26,006 nucleotides of DNA from UBA2227 sp036677505. GTDB lineage: Bacteria > Bacillota_I > Bacilli_A > Erysipelotrichales > Erysipelotrichaceae. The DNA is taken from NCBI GenBank assembly GCA_036677505.1, contig JAVBWK010000005.1, positions 1 through 26,006 on the forward strand, given 5' to 3'. This document shows positions 1 to 6,174 of the stretch, one piece after another. The number at the start of each line of letters is the position of its first letter. The stretch's first letter is position 1. The notes below the pieces were generated by a model that did not search any database, had not been told where the DNA came from, and saw only the letters and a program-made list of their open reading frames with translations. Both the position numbers and the translations under genes were made by a program.

Positions 1-242
<242 letters not shown>

Positions 243-284
243 TTTCAACTGAATGTTAAAAATCTATAGTATAAGGAGAAAATT

Positions 285-887
285 ATGCAAACACTTATTT
301 CAGCGTTACTTGTATTCATTTCTACATCGATTGACTATTTAGTTGTTTTAATAATTCTTTTTGCCAACCAAGGAACCCGAGGGATAAAATCTATTTATAT
401 CGGGCAATATTTAGGGACTGGTATATTAGTCGGGGTAAGCCTCATTGCTGCCTATTTCCTCAATTATATTCCTCAGGATTGGATGATTGGGTTTCTAGGT
501 TTGATTCCTTTGGGTTTGGGGATTCGTTCGATATTTGTTGATGAGGATGTGGATGAAGATTCCATTGGAAATCAAATTAAAAACAATCAATCCCAAATTT
601 TTGCTATTACAGGTCTGACTTTAGCTATGGGAGGAGATAATCTTGGGATTTATATTCCATATTTTACAGGAATGAATGTTGGTCAGATTGTTATAGTTCT
701 TGCAGTCTTTATTATTGGCATATTCCTTCTATGCCAGTTAGCTAAAAGATTTGCTACTATCCCAATGATTGGTGGAATTATCGAACGCTATGGGCGTATT
801 ATTGTGCCCGTTATCTTTATCGGGTTAGGAATTTATATTCTTGTCGAAAATGGCACAATTAACTACCTGATTTCTTTTTATAATTGA
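285..887 (+). CDS. cadD: CadD-family cadmium resistance transporter
   Basis: A 200-residue integral membrane protein matching the CadD family, which exports Cd2+ (and in some hosts Zn2+) across the cytoplasmic membrane; the usual family length is about 200-210 residues. Family-like features are the N-terminal FISTSIDYLVVLIILFA segment with its membrane Asp, the GQYLGTGILVG segment, and the MGGDNLGIYIPYF motif around residues 115-127. Five to six hydrophobic segments are visible, with an acidic Asp/Glu-rich loop near residues 85-95. The start ATG has an AAGGAG ribosome binding site at 273-278. It lies just behind the 2Fe-2S protein and is probably co-transcribed with it. CadD genes are often on plasmids or integrative elements, and the gene looks AT-richer than those downstream. 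No ArsR/CadC-type repressor is visible inside the window. Confidence 0.85.
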   Translation: MQTLISALLVFISTSIDYLVVLIILFANQGTRGIKSIYIGQYLGTGILVGVSLIAAYFLNYIPQDWMIGFLGLIPLGLGIRSIFVDEDVDEDSIGNQIKNNQSQIFAITGLTLAMGGDNLGIYIPYFTGMNVGQIVIVLAVFIIGIFLLCQLAKRFATIPMIGGIIERYGRIIVPVIFIGLGIYILVENGTINYLISFYN

Positions 888-1373
888 CTATATTCTTGAT
901 AAGTTCTTATAGTTAGTGTAAGTTTGAAAACCGAGATGCGCCACATTTCTTTTCGGTGAATTAGGTTTTTACAATAAACTCACACGAAAGTCTATAGTTG
1001 ATTTGTTCCCACATACGTACACCCTTAGTCGATATGTTCCCTCGGAGAGAATTTCAGTCTAAAAAATACAGGCTGCTAATTCTTGACAGCTATCCCCTCC
1101 TCTCAAAACACGTCGAGTGCGTGGTAGGACTATGGAAAAAGAGCTAATGATTGATAGAAGCCCGAAAGATGACTTTTATGCTCAAGACTTTCGGAAATGT
1201 GAGCATGTGAGTGTTTAGTTAGTTGTAGATATAATAAATATCATGGCAACACGTGGAGTCTGAGTAGATTGACTGATTCTATGTTATCAAATTGAACTTT
1301 GCTTCTGATTTTAACTTTTCTTTTTTCGTTATAAAATAAGTGAAGTTAATACACAAAGGAAGGTAGCCAAATC
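888..1373. other. Gene-free stretch of about 490 bp with repeats
   Basis: No convincing coding frame is present on either strand. What can be seen: a direct repeat TGTTCCC at 1004-1010 and 1035-1041 (31 bp apart); a possible stem CAGTCT/AGGCTG around 1055-1077; two interleaved 7-bp inverted repeats at 1162-1206 (listed separately); and an AT-rich stretch near 1310-1340 leading to the broken gene at 1374. A short minus-strand frame runs through 1000-1120 with one internal stop, but I could not assign it to a family. The stretch could be the remnant of a mobile element joined to the cadmium genes, or a regulatory or oriT-like region. Confidence 0.5.
1162..1206 (+). other. Interleaved inverted repeats, candidate H-type pseudoknot
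   Basis: Two perfect 7-bp complementary pairs alternate. CCGAAAG (1162-1168) pairs with CTTTCGG (1188-1194), and ATGCTCA (1178-1184) pairs with TGAGCAT (1200-1206). The order arm1, arm2, arm1', arm2' with linkers of 9, 3 and 5 nt is the topology of an H-type RNA pseudoknot. It could instead be paired operator or oriT-type DNA repeats. No known riboswitch or ribozyme core was recognised. The pairing is seen directly; a structured RNA is inference. Confidence 0.45.
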
Positions 1374-1741
1374 ATGTGTGCAATGAAGTATAAACATTAA
1401 GTGAACAACATAGGAAAACAATCATTCGATTAGCATACGCAAATCGATATGTTTTTCCTTTGTTTGCAGCATTTATCCCATTTCTTGTCTCAAGAATCAG
1501 TGGGATAAACTTTAACATTCTCTTGGGGTTTTCAATGATCTTGTTTGGCGGATATGAGCTGATTGGTTACAGATTAAAGTTCCGACATATCTTCTGTTCC
1601 TATCAAGATGCTTACCACTTGAAAATGACGCCCGAAAAAATCGAATGGGAAAAGTTACGAAAGGCGGATGTTTACGGTGTACCACTGATTTTTATCACAT
1701 TTGGTATCATCAGTCTTGTTTACGGCATTATTTTCGCATGA
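1374..1741 (+). pseudogene. Small two-helix membrane protein, frameshifted
   Basis: An ATG at 1374 (second ATG at 1383) follows AAAGGAAGG at 1356-1364 and reads MCAMKYKH before a TAA at 1398. The frame one base away reads on without a stop from codon 1394 as TLSEQHRKTIIRLAYANRY and continues into hydrophobic segments, a polar middle (SYQDAYHLKMTPEKIEWEKL) and a final helix, ending at the TGA at 1739-1741. Adding one A to the AAA run at 1392-1394 joins the two frames into a protein of about 120 residues with a good ribosome binding site. This is best explained as a one-base deletion in a homopolymer, either a real pseudogene or a sequencing error. Otherwise a TTG at 1460 would give a shortened 93-residue protein. 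Function unknown; two or three membrane helices are visible. Confidence 0.55.
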
Positions 1742-1825
1742 TTCTTTCAAGATATGAAATGAAAAAGTGACTCGAATACGTAAACAAACTTATCTTTGAC
1801 TGTTGAAAGGAGGATAAATTCTCTA

Positions 1826-2611
1826 ATGATATTTCCAAAGAAAATTCAAGATTTGATCCATAATGCTGAGTATGTTAGTGATGAGGTCGGGATGTCTGAA
1901 TCGACTATCCTTTTGTTTGACAACATGATTTTGAAAATACAGCCCACAAGCAATGAATCTGAACAGGAATATCAGGTGATGAAGTGGCTCGACGGCAGAC
2001 TTCCGGTCCCAAAGGTCATCGAATTTGAAAAAGACGAGTCATCGAGCTATCTGCTAATGACCAAAGTTTCCGGTCAGATGGCCTGCTCAGAGAAACATTT
2101 AAGCGATCCCTTTACATTGACATCCTTATTAGCCCAGGGATTACGGATGTTATGGAGTATCGACATTAGTGACTGTCCGTTTTCGTACAGTATTGACAAG
2201 AGGTTACAAACTGCTAAGTATAATGTAGAAAATGATTTAGTCGATATTGATGCGGCAGATCCTGACACCTTCGGAGCAAAGGGATTTAAGGACCCAAAGG
2301 AACTGTATCATTGGCTGATGGAGAGCAAACCGGAGACAGAACCCGTTTTTAGCCATGGGGATTACTGTCTGGAGAATATTTTCATTGATCAGAGTGGGAT
2401 TTCTGGGTTTGTTGATTTGGGGAAATCCGGGATTGCGGATAAGTGGCAGGACATCGCTCTGTGTTACCGCAGTCTGCGATATGAGTTTGACGAAGCTTTT
2501 TCTCAACGAAGAGTTGATCATTATCATCCCAATCTGCTTTTCGAAAAGCTCGGTATCGAGCCTGACTGGAAGAAAATCCGATATTACATGTTGTTGGATG
2601 AACTGTTTTAG
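1826..2611 (+). CDS. APH(3')-like aminoglycoside phosphotransferase
   Basis: A 261-residue cytoplasmic kinase of the aminoglycoside 3'-phosphotransferase family, which transfers phosphate from ATP to the 3'-OH of kanamycin-type aminoglycosides. It is recognisably close to APH(3')-III in layout: GRLPVPKVIEFE, SIDISDCPF, FKDPKELYHWL, SGFVDLGKSG, ADKWQDIALC and the identical-style C-terminal YYMLLDELF. Catalytic elements are the ATP-site Lys37 (ILKI), Glu near residue 46-48, His177-Gly-Asp179 with Asn184 (catalytic loop HGDYCLENIF) and the metal ligand Asp197 in VDLG. I chose the ATG at 1826 because AAAGGAGG at 1806-1813 sits ahead of it; an upstream TTG would place that site inside the gene. 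The GNAT gene 50 bp downstream may share the transcript. Which drugs it acts on cannot be told from sequence. Confidence 0.88.
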   Translation: MIFPKKIQDLIHNAEYVSDEVGMSESTILLFDNMILKIQPTSNESEQEYQVMKWLDGRLPVPKVIEFEKDESSSYLLMTKVSGQMACSEKHLSDPFTLTSLLAQGLRMLWSIDISDCPFSYSIDKRLQTAKYNVENDLVDIDAADPDTFGAKGFKDPKELYHWLMESKPETEPVFSHGDYCLENIFIDQSGISGFVDLGKSGIADKWQDIALCYRSLRYEFDEAFSQRRVDHYHPNLLFEKLGIEPDWKKIRYYMLLDELF

Positions 2612-2661
2612 TTCTCTGTTAAAATCATGTGATGGCTCGGATGAAATATAGGAGGAAAACG

Positions 2662-3207
2662 ATGTTTATTAAGTATCAGAATCTGACCATCCGCAATGCA
2701 GGTGCGGAAGATGCCGCGCAGTTATGCAGATGGTGGAGCGACGGTAAAATCATGGCTCATGCCGGATTTCCGGATGGAATCAAAACGTCTGAAGAAGTAA
2801 TTGCGCAATCACTGTTGAAAGATTCGGATGATAACCATCGGCGATTGATTCTTATGATCGATGAAGAAGCCATCGGAGAAATGAACGTTCGAAACATGGG
2901 TGATCTTACGGCAGAGATTGGTATCAAAATTTGCGATTTCTCCAGACATAACCAAAGATTAGGAAAGAAATTCTTATCGATGCTGATACAGTACCTGTTT
3001 GAAGAGATGGGATACAAAAGAATCATTCTGGATACGAATGTGAAGAATGTTGCTGCTCAACTGGTTTATCAGAAGCTGGGTTTTAAGATAACAAGAGTGA
3101 AGGAGAACTCGTGGTTGGATCAGCAGGGTGAGCTTCAGTCATCGATTGATTATGAACTTTTACCTCAAGATTTCATTAATTATGTCTCAGACGAATATCA
3201 GGATTAA
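2662..3207 (+). CDS. GNAT-family N-acetyltransferase
   Basis: A 181-residue acetyl-CoA-dependent acetyltransferase of the GNAT superfamily. The N-terminal strand (LTIRNAGAEDAAQLCRWW) and the WxDG region are typical of RimJ/RimL and AAC(6')-like members. The acetyl-CoA-binding motif A region (residues about 85-115, with RHNQRLGKKFLSML) and the C-terminal TNVKNVAAQLVYQKLGF segment, the usual Asn...Ala...YxxxGF signature, are present. The start at 2662 follows AGGAGG at 2650-2655; an in-frame ATG at 2629 would put this site inside the gene. It follows the APH(3')-like gene closely on the same strand, so an aminoglycoside or other small-molecule substrate is possible, but substrate prediction for GNATs from sequence is unreliable. 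Confidence 0.8.
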   Translation: MFIKYQNLTIRNAGAEDAAQLCRWWSDGKIMAHAGFPDGIKTSEEVIAQSLLKDSDDNHRRLILMIDEEAIGEMNVRNMGDLTAEIGIKICDFSRHNQRLGKKFLSMLIQYLFEEMGYKRIILDTNVKNVAAQLVYQKLGFKITRVKENSWLDQQGELQSSIDYELLPQDFINYVSDEYQD

Positions 3208-3313
3208 TATGTGATGGTAAGTTTTGCTTATAGTTATACGAGGTATATTCATTCCAGAAGAAAAAGGGTATGATGGATGTGTAAGAAGTTTCGGAACAAG
3301 GATGGTGGATAAT

Positions 3314-3640
3314 ATGAAAAAGCGATTGATTGAATCTCTTATTGGCGGTGTCTTGTTAGGATTGGTATGTGTGGTTGGGGCTTCTGTACGGTCAGGTTTT
3401 ACGGCTTCACCGATATTTATCTTCTCATTGTGGTATAACCGCGTCATCCTGGGACTTGCACTGGGGGCTCCGTGGCCAAAATCGACCAGGACTTTTGCAC
3501 TGTTGCGAGGAGCTGTATTTGGCTTGTTGGTATCTTTTGCCTTTTACAGTTCGACCGGATTCTCTGATCCGATCAGCTTCATTGCGGGTGTTGTCTATGG
3601 AGTGATCCTCGAAGGATGGCTGAGTTATCGCGGATTATAA
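3314..3640 (+). CDS. Small hydrophobic membrane protein, unknown function
   Basis: A 108-residue protein that is almost entirely hydrophobic, with about three membrane segments: residues 8-27 (LIGGVLLGLVCVVGASV), about 50-75 (including VILGLALGAPW and FALLRGAVFGLLVSFAF) and 88-105 (FIAGVVYGVILEGWLSY). The ATG at 3314 (MKKRLIES) is preceded by a weak purine-rich stretch (GGATGGTGGAT) and gives a typical membrane-protein N-terminus. A longer in-frame start at 3224 is possible but would add a polar stretch lacking a good ribosome binding site. I do not recognise the family. It lies between the GNAT gene and an XRE-type regulator on the same strand. Confidence 0.6.
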   Translation: MKKRLIESLIGGVLLGLVCVVGASVRSGFTASPIFIFSLWYNRVILGLALGAPWPKSTRTFALLRGAVFGLLVSFAFYSSTGFSDPISFIAGVVYGVILEGWLSYRGL

Positions 3641-3737
3641 GCAGATGCAACGCTCAGTTGCGCATTACCAAGGTGCAGTTGGTGGTTCGCAACCGACTCA
3701 ATCACTATAATGGGAGTATCAATAGCAGGAGGCTTCT

Positions 3738-4361
3738 ATGAATATCGGAGATAAAATTCAACAGCTACGCAAAGCAAACAACTTATCCCAGGAACAGCTG
3801 GCTACACAGCTTGATGTGTCCAGGCAGGCCGTTTCCAAGTGGGAACTTAACGAATCCATTCCGGACACCGACAAAATCATCTTTTTAAGCAAGGTATTCT
3901 CAGTATCCACGGATTACTTATTGCTCGATCAAAATGAAACATTCCATGGTCATTTGTCGGCGGATAACAGAAATCTTGATAAACAACGGGTTCGATCGAT
4001 GTTGCTGGCGGCTATGATTATCAGTGCACTGGGATTATTGATATCCATAGGTTCGTTGTCCTTCTTTGACTCGCAAGTCGGTTTTCTGTTCGGTTTGGTC
4101 ATTCAAGTGCTTGCAGTCGTATTTTTTGAAATTTCGGTACATGGCGTCCAACCCGAAATCTATGTTTCTGCCCGTAAACGCTTTTATCTGATGAATGTGT
4201 GGCTGTTGCTTTATTCACCCTCAGCAATCATTACTTCTTATGTGTTAAGGCATCTGCCCTCCGTTGATGAGTTATTGTGGCGTTATGGATACTTAATCGT
4301 TTATATCATGTCCGCAATCATATTAAGTATTTTTATACTCAAAATATCCGAAGAGAAATAG
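3738..4361 (+). CDS. XRE-type regulator with C-terminal membrane domain
   Basis: A 207-residue protein with a Cro/C1-type helix-turn-helix at residues 1-60 (IGDKIQQLRKANNLSQEQLA, VSRQAVSKWE, SIPDTDKIIFLSKVF) followed by a linker and about four membrane helices in residues 85-203. This layout, HTH plus membrane domain, is common in Bacillota and suggests a membrane-anchored repressor responding to a membrane or extracellular signal. The start follows AGGAGG at 3728-3733, and a TATAAT box lies at 3706-3711 without a convincing -35. A terminator immediately downstream at 4376-4408 ends the unit. Neighbouring small membrane proteins are possible targets or partners, but nothing in the sequence proves this. 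Confidence 0.8.
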   Translation: MNIGDKIQQLRKANNLSQEQLATQLDVSRQAVSKWELNESIPDTDKIIFLSKVFSVSTDYLLLDQNETFHGHLSADNRNLDKQRVRSMLLAAMIISALGLLISIGSLSFFDSQVGFLFGLVIQVLAVVFFEISVHGVQPEIYVSARKRFYLMNVWLLLYSPSAIITSYVLRHLPSVDELLWRYGYLIVYIMSAIILSIFILKISEEK

Positions 4362-4375
4362 AAATGAGCCTTCGA

Positions 4376-4408
4376 CCCATGAAAAAAACATGGGTTTTAT
4401 TTTATTTT
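4376..4408 (+). terminator. Rho-independent terminator after XRE regulator
   Basis: The perfect stem CCCATG / CATGGG (4376-4381 and 4389-4394) encloses a seven-A loop and is followed by a T-rich tail (TTTTATTTTATTTT). It begins 14 bp after the stop codon of the regulator gene. Confidence 0.85.
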
Positions 4409-4417
4409 CATTGTTTA

Positions 4418-4445
4418 TTGAATGAAATTCGTAAAGTGATAAAAT
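4418..4445 (+). promoter_or_regulatory. Sigma-A-type promoter, extended -10
   Basis: TTGAAT at 4418-4423 and TAAAAT at 4440-4445 are separated by 16 bp, with TG one base ahead of the -10 (extended -10). It sits between the terminator of the regulator gene and the membrane protein gene at 4506, about 55 bp upstream of its start. Confidence 0.5.
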
Positions 4446-4505
4446 GAAGACAGATAAGAAGAGTTAGAATGAAGGAGAAGTCATTTCATCAACAAGGAGG
4501 TAATC

Positions 4506-4946
4506 ATGATGAACAAGGATTCTCGAAATCATTGGCTTACGATCATTTTGTTTCCTTTGCTGGGATTGGTTTATTTGGGCATTTGCTTTATGACTTACTT
4601 CGGATTGTTTCGAATCATGGAAACCACAGTCGGCCGGGTCTTCAATGTCGGATTCTTCAGACAGATGTTCGCTCTGTTTTTGATCATTGTATATTTTATC
4701 GTATTAAGAACCAAAACATCCGATCGTATCAAAGCCTTCTTATTGATCGGACCGTTAGGTACCCTATTGATCACCGTCATCCTGACATTCTATCAGAACA
4801 TACCATTATTTGTCGGGTTGATCGTCTTTGTTAGTGTATTATTGATTTATATTTTATACCGAATGAAAAAGCATTGGTATTACTATTATGCTTCTATACT
4901 GGCTATCTTGGCAGCAATTGCCTATGGATGGCCAAGACCTTATTAA
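4506..4946 (+). CDS. Multi-pass membrane protein, unknown function
   Basis: A 146-residue hydrophobic protein with about four to five membrane segments: residues 11-32, 50-66, 77-95, 100-117 and 125-140. Charged residues lie between segments (RTKTSDR, YRMKKHW). The gene has tandem ATG codons at 4506 and 4509 behind AAGGAGG at 4494-4500; the second ATG has the more usual 8-base spacing, so the true protein may be one residue shorter. It has its own promoter (4418-4445) and terminator (4977-5006) and is therefore probably monocistronic. No family was recognised, and no catalytic or binding motif stands out. Confidence 0.7.
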   Translation: MMNKDSRNHWLTIILFPLLGLVYLGICFMTYFGLFRIMETTVGRVFNVGFFRQMFALFLIIVYFIVLRTKTSDRIKAFLLIGPLGTLLITVILTFYQNIPLFVGLIVFVSVLLIYILYRMKKHWYYYYASILAILAAIAYGWPRPY

Positions 4947-4976
4947 CCACCTTTTCAGAAAGTGAGCAGTTTCATT

Positions 4977-5006
4977 ATGTCGGTCAGATACAAAGACCGA
5001 CATTTT
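4977..5006 (+). terminator. Terminator hairpin after membrane protein gene
   Basis: The perfect 9-bp stem ATGTCGGTC / GACCGACAT (4977-4985 and 4995-5003) has a 9-nt loop and is followed by a short T run. The right arm carries the -35 element of the next promoter. Confidence 0.65.
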
Positions 5007-5025
5007 CATGCAAATAAAGTATAAT
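4997..5025 (+). promoter_or_regulatory. Promoter of the DUF4256 gene, inside terminator
   Basis: CCGACA at 4997-5002 (four of six matches to TTGACA) is separated by exactly 17 bp from a consensus TATAAT at 5020-5025. The -35 hexamer lies within the right arm of the upstream terminator stem. Transcription would begin about 18 bp ahead of the start codon at 5051, leaving room for GGAGG at 5040-5044. Confidence 0.55.
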
Positions 5026-5050
5026 TAGATTATCTTACGGAGGTAAAATC

Positions 5051-5611
5051 ATGGAAAGAAAATCATTGTCCTCAATTCAACGTGATGAACTGTTGGAAAC
5101 ATTATTGTCTCGTTTTAATTCTAATCAGGCAAGACATCCAAATATCAGCTTTGACGATGTCAAAGAAAGACTGCTTGGCCAACCGGAGAAACTCCGGTCT
5201 CTATATGAAATGGAAAGAACCGGGGGCGAACCCGATGTCGTCGGATATGATTCACTATCGAAAGAGTTTATCTTTTTTGACTGTTCACCAGAAACACCGC
5301 TGCTTCGCCGAAATGTGTGCTACGACCGCGAAGCTTTAGACAAAAGGAAACAGTACAAACCGGAAACCAGTGCCATGGACATGGCCGACGATATGGGCAT
5401 CGAACTGTTAGATGAAGCGCAGTACCGCTTTCTTCAGACCTTGGGGAAATTCGATCTGAAAACGTCCAGTTGGTTAAAAACGACTGCGGACATCCGAAAG
5501 CTGGGCGGAGCCATCTTCGGTGACCGTCGTTATGATACCGTATTTATTTATCACAACGGTGCCGACTCATATTATGGGGTTCGCGGATTCAGAGGCTTCA
5601 TAAAGATCTGA
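5051..5611 (+). CDS. DUF4256 family protein
   Basis: A 186-residue soluble protein that matches the DUF4256 family very well over its whole length. Characteristic segments are RDELLETLLSRF near the start, MERTGGEPDVVGYD at about 54-67, FFDCSPETP, RRNVCYDREALDKRK, DMADDMGIELLDEAQY, TSSWLKTTADIRKLGGA and the C-terminal DRRYDTVFIYHNGADSYYGV followed by RGFRG. Members are typically about 180-190 residues, so this one is full length. The biochemical function is not established; conserved Cys, Asp and His residues are present but no catalytic role is known to me. It is expressed from its own promoter and followed 23 bp later by a PNPOx-fold protein gene on the same strand. Confidence 0.88.
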   Translation: MERKSLSSIQRDELLETLLSRFNSNQARHPNISFDDVKERLLGQPEKLRSLYEMERTGGEPDVVGYDSLSKEFIFFDCSPETPLLRRNVCYDREALDKRKQYKPETSAMDMADDMGIELLDEAQYRFLQTLGKFDLKTSSWLKTTADIRKLGGAIFGDRRYDTVFIYHNGADSYYGVRGFRGFIKI

Positions 5612-5634
5612 TCCATGTTGTTTGAAAGGGGTAT

Positions 5635-6105
5635 ATGATGTTCAGACCTATGAGACGTTTTAAAAACGAACTGAAAGATGTTGAAATCGATCAGATCCTG
5701 ATGAAAAATACTTCAGGCGTCCTGGCAGTTCTGGGTGATGACGGATATCCGTATGCAATCCCGCTCAGTTACGGCTATGTGGGACAACGGTTATATTTTC
5801 ACAGTGCCAATGAAGGACATAAAATCGATGCAATCAGAAATCATGATCAAGTATCCTTCTGCGTGATCGATCAGGATGATGTCATACAGGAAACATTCAC
5901 GACTCATTATCGCAGTGTCATCGTGTTTGGCAAAGCAACCATCATCACGGATGATATGGAAAAGAAAAAGGCTTTGGAGGTTCTTGTCGAGAAGTACTCT
6001 CCGAATTTCATCGAAAAGGGTGCGCGTGAAATCACAGATGCCTTCAATCAGGTCAGTGTCATAGAACTGATCATTGAGCATAAATCAGGAAAATCAAACA
6101 ACTAG
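5635..6105 (+). CDS. PNPOx-fold (NimA-like) flavoprotein
   Basis: A 156-residue protein of the pyridoxamine 5'-phosphate oxidase-like split-barrel superfamily, closest in layout to the NimA/5-nitroimidazole-resistance-type members. The signature stretches are GVLAVLGDDGYPYAIPLSYG at residues 29-48, LYFHSANEGHKIDAIR at 53-68, VSFCVIDQDD, HYRSVIVFGKA at about 91-101 and a C-terminal helix. Such proteins bind FMN, F420 or heme and reduce small molecules; substrate cannot be inferred. Tandem ATG codons (5635 and 5638) follow AAAGGGG at 5625-5631. The gene lies 23 bp behind DUF4256 and probably shares its promoter. The next promoter begins only 6 bp after its stop. Confidence 0.8.
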   Translation: MMFRPMRRFKNELKDVEIDQILMKNTSGVLAVLGDDGYPYAIPLSYGYVGQRLYFHSANEGHKIDAIRNHDQVSFCVIDQDDVIQETFTTHYRSVIVFGKATIITDDMEKKKALEVLVEKYSPNFIEKGAREITDAFNQVSVIELIIEHKSGKSNN

Positions 6106-6111
6106 CGCTGT

Positions 6112-6140
6112 TTGACAAAGGTAAATGGGAAACATACAAT
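6112..6140 (+). promoter_or_regulatory. Strong promoter of the DUF1538-PII operon
   Basis: A consensus TTGACA at 6112-6117 and TACAAT at 6135-6140 (five of six) are spaced by exactly 17 bp. It is the best sigma-A-type match noticed in the window and lies about 35 bp upstream of the TTG start at 6175. It would drive the long colinear gene run that ends at the terminator at 13906-13938. Confidence 0.75.
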
Positions 6141-6174
6141 GAATGTGTGTCAAAAATGATGAGGAGGGGATCCA

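Noticed and set aside
945..990. Terminator after the CadD gene
   Set aside because: Only a short ACCGA/TCGGT pair with a long loop is present and it lacks a proper T run at the stem.
888..1373. Insertion sequence or tRNA gene in the gene-free stretch
   Set aside because: No transposase fragment, terminal inverted repeats, target duplication or cloverleaf pattern could be identified.
1796..1825. Longer N-terminus of the APH(3') protein from a TTG
   Set aside because: It would place the strong AAAGGAGG site inside the coding region, and known APH(3') proteins start close to the ATG chosen.
2237..2527. Minus-strand open frame of 96 codons inside the APH(3') gene
   Set aside because: It is the antisense shadow of a well-supported gene, with no ribosome binding site and no family-like sequence.
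4469..4834. Plus-strand open frame of 121 codons overlapping the membrane protein at 4506
   Set aside because: The other frame has a better ribosome binding site and coherent membrane helices; this frame reads as low-quality His/Arg-rich sequence.
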